Assembly: GCA_015499985.1 (NCBI GenBank)
Contig: JAAAUF010000199.1
Coordinates: 1 to 51,291 of the forward strand
Reading direction: 5' to 3'
From: Haplosporangium gracile
Taxonomy: Eukaryota; Mortierellomycota; Mortierellomycetes; Mortierellales; Mortierellaceae
Length of the DNA stretch: 51,291 nucleotides
The notes under the pieces are model-generated. The model did no database searches, was not told where the DNA came from, and saw only the letters and a list, made by a program, of their open reading frames with translations. Positions 18,401-29,898 of the stretch are shown here, one piece after another. Every line of letters starts with the position of its first letter. Position 1 is the stretch's first letter. A program made the translations under genes and the position numbers.

Positions 18401-21045
18401 GACAGTCGACTTGATGGATTTGATGGTCAGGCCGGGTACGAAAGGATTGTTGACGGTGACAGTGGCCATGGCGATGCCGGTCTCGCCGGTGTTGTCGAGA
18501 ATGGTCAAAGCGGTGCCCAAGAGGAGTTGAGCGGGGTTGCCGGGCATGTTAGACTGCAACTGGACACTCGCCAAACCGGCGGCCAAGGGCGCAATGGCGG
18601 AGGACGAGGAGGAGCCAAAAATGTCAACGGTAGCAGCTTGGTTGGACATGTACTTTTGCAAGAGAGCTTGACCACCAGGAGTGCCGGTGGGGGTAAAGAT
18701 AGCACCAGCAGTGCGGAGGTTGACGCCAGGAATCAAGTTCAACGAAGGGAAGATGACAGTTCCGACGTTGTCCCCCTCATACTTCATGGCAAAGGTGACA
18801 GGGGCGTTCTCGCCGACACCGGTGTCAATGGAGAGCTGGGAGGGATTAACCATGGTCAAGTTGAGGGCAATCTGGAGACCAGTGGGGGTACCACCGATGA
18901 CGGTCAAGCTGTTGATGACGGTGGGGTCAGTCTTGAGACCCTGGAGACCAGACAAGGCAACGTCAGATTTGAAGGGGATACCGGTGATGCGGACCTCTCC
19001 AATGGGGGTCATGGCGACAGTGCCGGCAATACCGCTGACGGTGAAGGGCTGGGTGGCACCAACGGTCAGCTTGTTGACAAATTCATCAAAGTCAGCATGG
19101 GAATCGGCAGCGATGGCGAAGGGGGTAGGGGGCAGGGCAAAGTTGATGGCAGTGCCGTTGGCGTCCTTGGTGGTGACGGCAGAACCCCACTCGGCAGCAT
19201 TGAGGGTGGCCATGGACTTGTTGTTGTAGATGACGGTCATGCTGTTCTGGACTTGGGTGACATTCAAGGTGAAGCCGAAGGGCATCTCGAAACCAGCAAC
19301 GACGCCGGGAGAGTTGGCCAAGGGAGCATAGGCATCAGTGTTGGTCCAGTTCATGCCCATGGGGCCGAGAGCAATGGACTTGATGACGTTTAAGGGGGCA
19401 GGGGCCTTGAGGGCGACCTTGAGAACCATGGACTTGAGACCGATCGAGAGCCAGCCGACTTCGTTGACACCATCAGGCAAGACAGAGACACCGCGAGCGG
19501 TGGTCTCGGAAGAGGTACCAGCGATGTAAGCCGAGAACAGGGAGCTGACGGTGGCAAGACCCTCAGGGGTAGTCTGGGGAACCATAATACCAGTCAAGTT
19601 GAGGATGGACTGGGAGTTGCCCAAGAGGGAGGCACCGTTGGCACGGACCTGACCCAACTGGGTGCCGTTGAAGCCAATGTCGAGGACAATGGTTCCAAGG
19701 GTGACACCAATGGGCGAGGGGTTGTTCATGGCAGTGTCAATGACCAGGTTGATACCCTGGCCAGGAGCAGCATCGGAAGGCAAGTCGAACTTGAGAATCT
19801 GGACATCAGGGAAACCACCCATACCTGTTGTTGTTGAAGGAATGCATAGTAAAGTAGACGAGTGGGTTGGTTAGTCAGATTTTAGTTGTTTACAAAATGC
19901 AATTTAGGCTATGCATTCAATGCAGGTGAGGTTGTAAAGTGTCAAATTGGAGGATAGGGAGAGAGGGAGAGATAACGTACCCTTGACATCAAGGTCCTTG
20001 TCAAGCTCAAGATCGTTGACGGTGCGTCCGAGGGCAACGATGGTGACCTTGGACTTGAGCTTCCAGGTGAACTTTTCGTTGCTCATCTACATACATTGGA
20101 ATGAAGAAGGTTGCAGTGTGGTCGTTAGAGTTGAACGCGTCAGAAAAACATATTTTTTGGTTGTATGTGTGCAAGACAATCGTGTTTGTATTTGCGGTTG
20201 TGTTTGGCGGGATGACATAATGAAGGAAAGAAAAGCGAGATGAGGATGCAGGGGCTAAATAAAATGAGGTGTAATGTGCATTGTGCGCGGAAAATGAAAA
20301 AAGGAGATACTGCCGTTGGTGGTGGTGCTATGGTGCAGGAAAAGAGTGCTCAACGATCGGGTGAATGAGAAGGGCATAATCGAAGGAAATTGGAAGTGAT
20401 CGAGGGAAAATGGGGGAAGGGTAGGAAGAAGGGGGTTGGAAGAATAGAATGAAAGGGAGGGAGCACTAGTGGATGGATTGAAAGACCGTTGCGAAGGAGG
20501 GAGTGTGAAGTGGAGAGAGAGAGAGAGAGGAACAGAAAGGGGCTTACCATATCAGCAGAGAAGCTTCCGAAGGCAGCCTCGTCGGCAATGTTGAAAGCAG
20601 CTTCAGCAATAAGATCACCGTGACCACCGCTGGCCTTGGCATCAGGCAAGCGCATGGAACCGAGCAAGGTCTCGCCGTAGTAGACCTGGATGGGCTCGGG
20701 GAACTTGATGTTGGCAGAGAAGGGGCCGGTGTTGGAGAGCGCTCCGTTCATGGACATGGTCATACTGGTGTTGGTGGGGTTGGTGATCTGGATGGAGTTG
20801 AAGCTCATGTTGGAGTTGTTGAGGATGGTCTGGGCAATCTTGGGGAAGATGACAAAGAGAGCGATGGGCACAGCGACGGCGACAATAATGACAGTGAGGA
20901 TGGCGCAGAAGATCCAATACTTACGCCTCTTGTAGAAGGGGCGGGTAGCTGGCTTGTTCACCTCGTCGTACTCTTCGAACTCTTGGTAATCTTCATCGCG
21001 TTCATCATAAGGAAGCTGCTCAACCTGGTTGGAGGGAGCAGACAT
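15449..21045 (-). CDS. Giant single-pass membrane protein with duplicated LEA-2/DUF3712-like arrays
   Basis: Four exons (21045-20548, 20086-19981, 19824-16274, 16171-15449), 1625 aa. An acidic cytosolic N-terminus (to about 40), FYKRRK, and a transmembrane segment at about 44-68 (YWIFCAILTVIIVAVAVPIA) predict a type II protein with the bulk outside the cytosol or in the vacuole lumen; many N-x-S/T sites agree. The rest is beta-rich repeats of the kind NPTNTSM...GPFSANIKFP and NPSPIGVTLGTIVLDI, matching the LEA-2 superfamily (DUF3712). Known members include Tag1, Vac7 and TMEM106B, for which a lipid-transfer role has been proposed. The array is duplicated: about 70-810 aligns with about 812-1520. 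The last 100 residues are Ser/Thr/Ala-rich (a spacer or wall-like stalk), then VQSLEDGPGSEDP. Function in this organism is unknown. Codon use is extremely biased, as in highly expressed genes. Confidence 0.85.
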
Positions 21046-21650
21046 TGTGTGTATTATTTATGACGCGTAGGGGAGGAGAATGGTGTTCAGGGAAAGAGGG
21101 GAGAGGGTCGTTTGAGGTGGTTTTTGTCTATTATTTTCTACTTGAGGGAGAGTCGTGAAAAAGGGCGGAAGAGAGGAAGGAAAAGTCGTGGGCGGAAAAG
21201 GTCGTGGAAGGAAGGGAGAAGGATGAAAGGGAGACCTTGGAGAGGGGATGACAGACAAGCAAAGGGAAGGGGTTGGGACAAGCGACGACGAAGACAAGAG
21301 AAGAGAAGAGAAGAGAAGAAGAGAAAAAACCGAGGGAGGGGGCCCGGCAGGAGGGGGTACTTAAATAGGTGGAGAAAGAAGAAGGAGGAAGAGTGAGCCG
21401 TGGAGGGGGAAGGATAGAAGGAGGGGACAAGTGGAGGAGGAATAGGGAAGTGGAAGTGGAGAGTGCGAAGAGTGAAGAGGGACAAGGCGGAGTTGTATAT
21501 TGTATATCGTATGGAGTATTGAATACAAAGGCAACAGCACCAGCAGTTGGTGAACTGATTGAGTAGGGGAATGAGCGAGATGATACAACGGGGAGAAATA
21601 TCAAATATCAAGACAAGCAAGGTTAAGGTTCGCTTATTTAGGTGAGTGAG
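21046..21650 (-). promoter_or_regulatory. Probable promoter and leader of the LEA-2 gene
   Basis: Upstream of the LEA-2 start. Most of 21060-21460 is nearly pure purine on plus, i.e. a long C/T tract in the sense of the gene, with a GAAGA-type tandem repeat at about 21296-21320. A TATA-like CTATTTAAG (minus strand) lies at about 21367-21359, which would place transcription start roughly 280 nt before the ATG. Positions are by eye. Confidence 0.4.
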
Positions 21651-22795
21651 TGGATGACTTTTTCTTCTTGTTGTTGTTGTCGCCAGCCAGCCGCATATGC
21701 TAGCTCTATTTTAATAAGGTCACTTTACTGAATAATAACACAACACTCACTGGACACAAGTAGACACAAGCAGACACAAATAAATCGGGAAACGCGCTAA
21801 GAACTAACGGGTTGTATCTCCGGACGGATACTTTCAACTCTCACCGCTGCACCATTGAATAAAATATTGTTATTTTTATTACACAAACAAACAAAGAAAA
21901 CTTTGCCTCAAAGCGACATGTGCGTCCTCAATCGAGTTGTTTGTTGTCAGCAGAATAAAATAAAATTAAGGGAAGAATAAAAAGGTTCAACCAACAGCAA
22001 CAGTAACGATCGACCCTGTCGGTCTGTCGTCCGTCTATGTATCGGTCTCTTTCTTTCTCTATCGCTCAAAAGACATGTGGAATCACCTAATTTTCCCCCA
22101 AATTCCATCCCACTTGCTGATGCTCTCGTTGTATTGATCACCCCCTGTCTACCTGCCTTTGCTTGGTCCTCTTCTTTAGCAATCGAATATCATGGCTGCG
22201 TAATAGCATTGAGTGAGGAGGGGGAGGAGGAGGAATTAATTCTTTGTTTATTACTGACATGTTGATGGGACAAAAAGAAAATAGACCGCCAATTGCTTCT
22301 GGATCCAAAAAAAGGTGATCTAACAACAACAACAGACATATCCCCAAAACAAAAACAAAACAAAAAAAAAAAAGCGAAAAATAAAAAAGAACAGAAAATA
22401 AAACAAAAAACAAATGCTTTTGTAAAGTACTTCAGCTTAAGCAAGGAAAGGGAAGGAATATAAAAAAAAGTTAATATTTATTGTCCAGTAACAGCAGAGG
22501 AAGAGAGGAGGATTGGAGTGATTGCCTATTGTCTCTGTTTCTCTTCCCCTGAATCAGTCCTCCCCACGCCTTCGATATTTTCTACGTCTTGCCTCGTTTT
22601 TTTTAAAATTTTCAGGCACAAAAGGTGGAAAGTACAGCGCCCTCGGCTGGGATAGTCGTAAGATAGGGCGCCAGTATCGGCCAATTTTGAATGAGATTGC
22701 GTGAACCTTGCACGAAAAAACTATCTTTTGCTTTGATTCTTCCCTTTTAAGGCACATGAGAACGGCTGTACAGTTGACAAAAGAAGGGGTGGTGA

Positions 22796-23206
22796 ATGGG
22801 GAGAGCTCAAAAACTCAACCCAGAACCTCATCAAACAAAAAAGAGGTCTCGCAAAACTTGTTCGTTACCGACTTTTTGTACGACAAATAAAGATATTACT
22901 TTGTCTAACCTCTTTGACGACCGTACGTCTTACTTGGAGCCTTGTGTCCTCAAGATGCTCAAATCATTTGTCTACTTTCATATCAAAGCCCTCCCATCCC
23001 TATCTCGCAGCAGCAGCAGCAGCAGCAGCGGAAGTAGCAGTAGCAGTTTGCGGGCAGCATATGAAAATTGGATCGTACAGCCGTTTATTTGCGAAACTGA
23101 GAGGGACCAATTTACACCTATCGGCGTGCCCAAAGCTGCCTGTAATAATAGAATCTATTATGTCTTTGTGGAACGTGTGTTGGATGCGAAAGGAAGGGGC
23201 CATTGA
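22796..23206 (+). CDS. Candidate small protein with poly-Ser; doubtful
   Basis: Open frame of 136 codons in the gene-poor interval. I do not recognise it. From about 22905 the codons look more gene-like than the surroundings (many C/G third positions in NLFDDRTSYLEPCVLKMLK), followed by a Ser run encoded by a CAG/AGC repeat and a C-terminal part with ENWIVQPFICETERDQF and NNRIYYVFVERVLDAKG. The first 35 codons are A-rich and probably not coding. It may be an exon of an unrecognised gene, a decayed gene or chance. Confidence 0.2.
   Translation: MGRAQKLNPEPHQTKKRSRKTCSLPTFCTTNKDITLSNLFDDRTSYLEPCVLKMLKSFVYFHIKALPSLSRSSSSSSSGSSSSSLRAAYENWIVQPFICETERDQFTPIGVPKAACNNRIYYVFVERVLDAKGRGH
23008..23028 (+). 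repeat. (CAG)7 trinucleotide repeat
   Basis: Seven perfect CAG units, followed by imperfect AGT/AGC units to about 23047. If the surrounding frame is coding it reads as poly-Ser. Confidence 0.9.
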
Positions 23207-26200
23207 CACTAGTCCATGGTTAGTCAAGCTGGAGACAAAGAGTAGTGATAAGGGGCTTGAGAAGAGGATACAGGAACTAGCGTGGGCAATTTTTTTGTTC
23301 CTGCGATTTGGCACTCTTTCTGGGCAGGGTGCGTTCTCTTTCTCTGTTCACATCCTAAGGTGAATAGAGGGAATGAAAGAATGGAGAGGGAAAAAATACA
23401 GACAACGATGTGGAGAAAGATAAATGGTAAAATAGGGAGTCAGACGATTGGCTCAAGGGAGGAAGGGAAGGGGAGAAGGAGGGAGGGTGTGTGCGTTATT
23501 TGAAAAGGTGAGACCTCCAAAGGTTCAACGGGGGGAGGGGAGGGCCTGGAGGGGAAGGAGAATTGAATCTCCTCTTCTCTACTCTGTTGGCTCGATACAC
23601 CGCGTCTTTCGCTTTCACGTCTTTGACCATGGGGTTGACATTTGTTTATTTTGGCTTGTCGCTCGACTCGACTTGAAGTGATTTAACTATGACACTTTCA
23701 ATGCTTTGAAAAAATACACACAAAAGAAAACTCGTTGTGGTTGCAAAAGAATGGTTCCTTTTTGTTCTATGTTTGTTAGTAGTTTGTATTAACTCGAAGA
23801 AACAAAACATTAGGTGTGGGCACATGGACTCACAATCTAATGCATGACGAGCTGTTTGTTGTGTGGACCTCTTTCTCCACTAGCCTCGTTTGTTTTGTTA
23901 TTTCTCTGTCCTTCTTCTTCGTTGTGTTTATTTTACAACTTCTTTCTCAAATCACGCATAGACAGCATACTTTTCAAAAACGACCAAAGTTTTTATTCAT
24001 GCTTGGCACTCGAAAACATTCAAAGTTTCCAAAACATCTTCGAGTGTTTTTCTTCGCCCCTTTCTGTTATCAACCGGTTCAAGTTGGTTGTTTGGTTGCC
24101 CTTTTCAACTCCACGGTTGAGCTACATGTGGGTCTGTCTTGTTGCGAGTGAAGGACCATAAATTACTTTTGCTTGGTGCTTGAGAGCCGTCGTCGGAGAC
24201 AATGGGTCAAGCCAATCACTCTTTTTTTTCATCTTCCTTTACCCTTTGGCCTTCATATTTTTGCTCACCGTGCCCATATACCCAATCCACGAGTATGCCT
24301 TTTCTTGCTCTCAGCAACCACACAACGGTCACTACCATCACCACTGCCCATATCATTACCAACTGGCTTCTTCGCTTTTCGCACTCTTGGCCACATCCTT
24401 GGGTCCTTGAGATCCAGTTCGGCCAGCGCAAACTCAACCTGAGAACAGTAAATGCAAAAAATACAAAATTCACAAGGCATCTACCCTTCTGTCAAAGTCG
24501 TTCGTTTGTGCATCAAACAATAACCTCATGGTTTGAATTTTTTTTTAGACCATGTCAAGAAAAGAGAGTTCTCGGTGAAAAAACAACAAAAGAAAGATAA
24601 GTCTAGCATGACGTTGTTTCGAAGCGGCTGGGCCCGTTCGGATGATGGAACCACAAACTTGTTGGTTACAAACAGGTTGGTGCTACCTTCTTTTTCTCCC
24701 TTTGTTTGCTCCCTCCACTCTCGGCTGGCAAGTACTGCAGCAGGGTACCAATTATCGATTTGCTTTTTTCGTTTGCGCTAGTACATGTGCGTACAGAATC
24801 AAATTCCTAACCGAAAAGCCCCCTTCCTCCTTGTGATGCATTGACCATATGAGGAACTAATGCTGGCTGCTACCAGACAAACGCGGGTTATCTCGAGTAG
24901 ACTAGAAAAAGACTCGTTTTCATCTTCTTCTTCTCACGAACGGCGGTTGGTGCAACAGCTTTGTGCTCTTCATCCTTCTTGTCAGAAAAAAAAATCACTA
25001 GAAGCTAGCTTCTCAAAAGACTAGGACAGCAAAGTTGAGTGAGATCTGTGCGTTTTTTCGGTTCATTTTTTTTTTTATATGGTAGCCTTCATACTTGTAA
25101 AATTAAAGCGGTTCGAGTCATCCTCTTACTTGGTATTTGGTGCCTTCAACTAACAGTCTATCATCACATAGAACAACCAACATAGTAAGCAGAACCTAGG
25201 CTGACATGAGGGCACGAGGATATCAGTATTCAGGAAGGCACAGTGAGCGCTGCGTGATCCTTGCATGATGGAGATCAGAAACCAGGCAGGTTTCTACTAT
25301 GTTTGAATCTTCACTCGCCTGGTGAGTTCCCTGTGCGCTGAAATGTGGGTTAAGGAACTGTAAGAAAATAATTGCGCCGCGCGCATTGACAATAACCGGT
25401 GTGTTTAAAGGACCGCCCACTCAGAGTGTCAAATGCGGTTCGTCCGAGAATGAAGAGTGGAGGAATCACATATAGAAGTGGAGAAAAGAATGTGGGTTGA
25501 GGCAAGAGTTGCCGCATAAAGTGAAAGTCAGGCTCACGATTATACAAAGAATAAAGAGTAGTGAGAGAATAGAGAGAGGGAGAAGAGGAAAGGGTGAGTC
25601 GGAGACTCTGGGTCCCGGATATTGTAGAGCATCTTGTGTTTTGTATTTTTTTGTATTTGAGCCACCCCACAACCGGCTTTTGGAGAAGAGGAAGGAAAGA
25701 AAGGCGCCCAATTCTCAGACAGAGCAAAGAGAAGAGAGAAATTACGAGACTCGCACTAGCAGTGAGATAGACGAGAGCGGAAGAAGGAAAGGAAGGATGG
25801 AGCGAAGGGCTCGACTCTCTACTGTTTGTTTATCACGCCCCTCTTCCTTCTGTTTACAACGATATGCTCTCAAGAATACAGCCTCTAGGCTCGAACTTTA
25901 ACGTCGGCGCCCTTTTGGAGCAGGAATACACAAGTCCGACACTCTCCTCTGTCATTCGCGCCCTCTTCTACACCGCTACTGCCTTTCTTCTGAACGCCCT
26001 TTTGTAAATTTGCAGCTTGCGATCCGCGATCATCGACATCATGGACCATCGACCCATGGACTCATGGTCAAGTCTTGCTATTTGGTAATGGATATGGCAG
26101 TGTGTAGCGATCGAAAGGACTAGATATGCAGAACATCTGCTATTAGACCATGTATCCTCTCTCTCATTGCATTACAAAGCACGTTGTCTGTCTCCTTTTT

Positions 26201-29200
26201 TAGTAGATATCTCCTGCAGCATATGAAAGAGAAAGGATTCATTATCTCGCCCTAATGGTCATTTCTCTCTCCCTCTTGTGCCTTTTGTGTGATAGTCTGT
26301 TACATGATAGACTATCTTTTTTTTCTCAGGCCACACTGGACCCAAAAGTACATTCTGGACCCACAGCGAAAACGATTTTGTAACTTCATAGTATGCATTT
26401 GTTTGTTTTTGTGTTTTTTTTTCTTGCGCAGAAAGTGGCACAAACAAGGACGAAAAATACCTCGAATTGTACCTTCTGTTCTGCCCTCTTTGTGCGATCC
26501 ATGTGGTCGCGCTATCTTCGTTACGTTTTTGTAACATCGCGGACTCGATGATTACTCGACTAAGAACCCTTTGCCCTTGATCGATCACATCAGAGAGGTA
26601 CGTAATTTCTTGTCCAACAGGTTGCACCACAAGCAGGAGGCGAAGCGATGCACAAATCGCACGTAAATGCGAAAAAATTCAACTACATCTTTCCTTTCTT
26701 AAGAGGACACCAGGCTGGTAGCCAATATCACAGGTCGTGTTGTTCTTGCTTGCAAAACGGTTATTGCGTCTGATAGGAAAAGCAAAATGAAAAAAAGCGC
26801 GAGTATTGTAATTTAGGAGGTCGGTCCCTGAAAAATGGATAACGCCGAGTGGTTTATTGGCCTTCTTTTCCTTTGGGTTGAGTAGATTGGGGTCAAACCA
26901 TGGATGGCCTTTGCCGCAGAAGCTGAGTCTTCCATGCACAAACACGAGGTGGGCCATCAAATGGTGCATTGTTTCTTAATCAATGGGATAAAAGAGCGCC
27001 GCCAGAGTGGAGACGCAAAGCAGCATGATAATGCTCTTCTTGTAAAGAGAGGTGGGAGGGGGGACCAACTTAACTCCCACATACACAGAGCACTTTTGCC
27101 TTCCCCCTTTATCACTCGCTCCATTCCCTGTGTGTCGGTTTCGGAGCTCCAATGAGCCTTACTTCTCTTCAATAACAAAGGCGTCGACTCTTAATCCAAT
27201 CCAATTCATCCATTCACTCAAATTATCCCACATGCAAACAAAGAAATCATCAACTGTCGCATGCAAGGATATTTTGCACCCCAATACAGCCCACCCACAA
27301 AACCTACGTTTGTATTCTGTATTTGGTTTGAATACATATCGCTCCCTCTTTTTGCACAACCATGGAATTCGTCTACAAACTTGGTCACAAAGAAAAAAAT
27401 ATAAAAAAAATGTGAGCGTTTTCCTTGCTTGTTTGTTTGTGTTAAAAGAGAAAAGGAGTTAGCCAACAGGCAAAAAGATGCGTAATGAGAAATACAAACG
27501 ATAACAACCGCCCGTCATTAAAATCAATAAACAATCGACAGAAACGGAGAGAGAACGGCGATAATGATGAGGAGCAGAAAATTACCGGCATGTTACAAAT
27601 TCCAAATTGTAAGAATTAAAAAGAATTACCGATGAGCGTGCTATCGATCGATGAGAACAAGGGAACCAGACGGTTGAGTCTCCATTCCTAAGTCCTTTCT
27701 CTTGTCGTTATTTTTTCGGTAAAAAGAAGATGACAAAAAATAGAGGAGGCTCGAGCGGAGTCAGGAGTTCCTTCCATCCTTCCTCCTTACTTCCAGCTGG
27801 ATCCCTTCTCTCTTCCTTTTGCACGATGGAGCTGCATTTACTCTGAAAAAAGGAGGTAGAGTTCAGCCTAACTAATTCACCCATCCCAACCCCACTCCGT
27901 CCTTCTCTTCATCTTGCACCCTTGCATCAGTGTTGCCTACTCTTCCTTCGTGCACCATACATATCTCTCCCGTTCCATCCATTCTCCGCCGCCTCACCTA
28001 CTTTCTCCCCCCTCCCCCTCCCCAACAAGTAAACATTGGTGTCTGTTCGCCAAACACCTGTTTGCAAGTCCACAATGATTTTTTTTTGTATCTAGAATGA
28101 CAGCTCAAAAGAACGCATCACACCATACACGACACAGAAAAGGCGAAGAGAGAAGAGTAAACAAAAATCGCGGCTCCCAATTTGTCTGGCATGGGTCATG
28201 AGGCCAACGCTGCAGGATCCCAGAGAGGGATATAAATGTGTGTATATGTGTGCTCGTCCCGCAACGCCTCCAACCATAAACAAAACAAATACAAACAAAA
28301 ACACCCATCACGGCCAAACACGCGCACATAATACATTCTTGGAATGAAAAAAAAGTACCTCAACGAATGAAAATCAGTCAAGCTGCGCGAATATTCTCCG
28401 CCGAATAGCCCATTCTCATTCGTAATCACAGTTAGCACGTCCTCCTCATGCGTTCAGGGCTTCTCGTCCTCAGAAATTAAGGTATCTCATGCACCTCAAA
28501 ACAAACGGTTATTCAATGGAGGTATGCAATAGGGGCCGGCGCCGTTTTATGTAAGTAGCCTTTTGGGGCTAACATGCGCGCGCAATATGCATGGACTATT
28601 TAGGTCCTTCCCGTGGTTTCGGGCCCATATGAACATGCAAGGTCACCAGATGCCCTTAGGTCTTCCAGTGAAATTGATCGCCGTTTAGCTTCATTTTCTT
28701 CTTCGTTTGTTTGTATAGATGGCGCCGGTGTAACGTATATCAGCCTCTCTTATCTTTTGGTGCAATTTAGAACAGGATCTTGTTCGAATCAACAAGAGCA
28801 CCGCAATTCACACTGGCATGAATGCCACTTGTTACCTTTCGAAAGCCCCCAGCCAGCCCCAGCAAACCCTGAGTGTTGTTGAGCTTGTACGATGTCACGA
28901 CCTTGCACGCGCGTGAAAGACAACAGATTCACTTTGGATAACATCTCTTGTGACAGTGATGCGCTTACCTCCACTCAGATCCCCAAAGTCCTGGAGTTGT
29001 CACCTACCCCTCGCGTCTTTGTCGCGTAAAAAAAGAACAATCATGGCCTGTAGACTCTTTCTTGCTTGGAAGACGAAGATTGCGACAGATAACAAACTTG
29101 ACCGAGGTACAGAGTTCCCTTCAAGTTTCCAATCTCGTCAACTTCACTTATTTTTTGCATCTCTGATTCGCTGTGATTTGCCAACATTCCCACCAACCAG

Positions 29201-29898
29201 AAACGTCGTTTCATTAATGAATGGTACGTTCTTTGGTACTTTAGAGCGAAAAAAAGCTCTTTGACGGCCAGTTATAGCCGGATCGATAGTAATGCCGAAG
29301 GAGATGAGGGACCTTCTGTGTGAAATCTAAGAAGCAAATAATTCGAAGAACGTTCAAAAGGCAACGTGTCATCCTGTTCTCGCTGAACTGAAGCTCGAGG
29401 TCGTGGTGCCTGACGCAGAGGCGATCTGATCAACCAAAGAATTGATTTTTTACAGTAAAAGGCTTTTGCTTGGTGGCAAAAGTCGTGGTGTTCAGCACAC
29501 AGCAACTTCACATTCATGGAAAAGATGTCCATTAATCGCATAGAACTAGAGATACGATTAGGAGACACCTCTGTCCCTTCATGTAAGAGCGAGGTGTAGT
29601 TCTCTTGTGAGACACGCCATTAGGGTAAAAACGATATTAACGATATGGACGTGGCTACGAATGCCTTACCGCCACCAAAACATTCTCGCCTGTGTTGAAA
29701 ACACTCTGAAGAGCTAAATTAGGCTCAACATGGACAATGACCTACCACTTCGCACACACAAGTATTCATATCACACTTTTGAATGGGAGACCATCGCCAT
29801 GATTTTCATTGATACAAAGAATAAAGGAAGAGAACAGGGACACAGAATAGAATTTGATATTTGTTTTTCATTAGAGTGAGGGTGCGACTCTAAAGAAC

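Larger units (their letters stand above)
21651..29898. other. Long gene-poor interval
   Basis: About 8.2 kb (8.8 kb counting the LEA-2 leader) with no frame I can tie to a known family, no donor/acceptor chain that builds a protein, and no tRNA, rRNA or spliceosomal RNA motif seen by eye. Composition is mixed: A-rich runs (22330-22400), C/T tracts (27880-28020), purine runs (25560-25830), a CAG repeat (23008), and many short chance frames. The 29640-29898 end should hold the RPL16 3' UTR. It could harbour distal promoter elements of the LEA-2 gene, noncoding RNA, or decayed sequence. One candidate coding stretch is listed separately. Confidence 0.5.

Noticed and set aside
17057..19393. 778-codon plus-strand frame opposite the LEA-2 gene as a gene of its own
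   Set aside because: Codon-aligned with the sense gene and explained by absence of TTA/CTA/TCA there; its Gly/Asp/Val-rich translation is a mirror of the sense codons.
25100..25130. GGTTCGAGTC B-box-like sequence
   Set aside because: Flanks do not form a T stem and no cloverleaf can be drawn.
28770..28810. T-arm-like GTTCGAATC hairpin suggesting a tRNA
   Set aside because: Stem has a mismatch and no matching A box, anticodon arm or acceptor stem upstream.
21651..29898. Transposon or viral remnant in the gene-poor interval
   Set aside because: No terminal repeats, target-site duplications, reverse transcriptase, transposase or integrase motifs seen in any frame.
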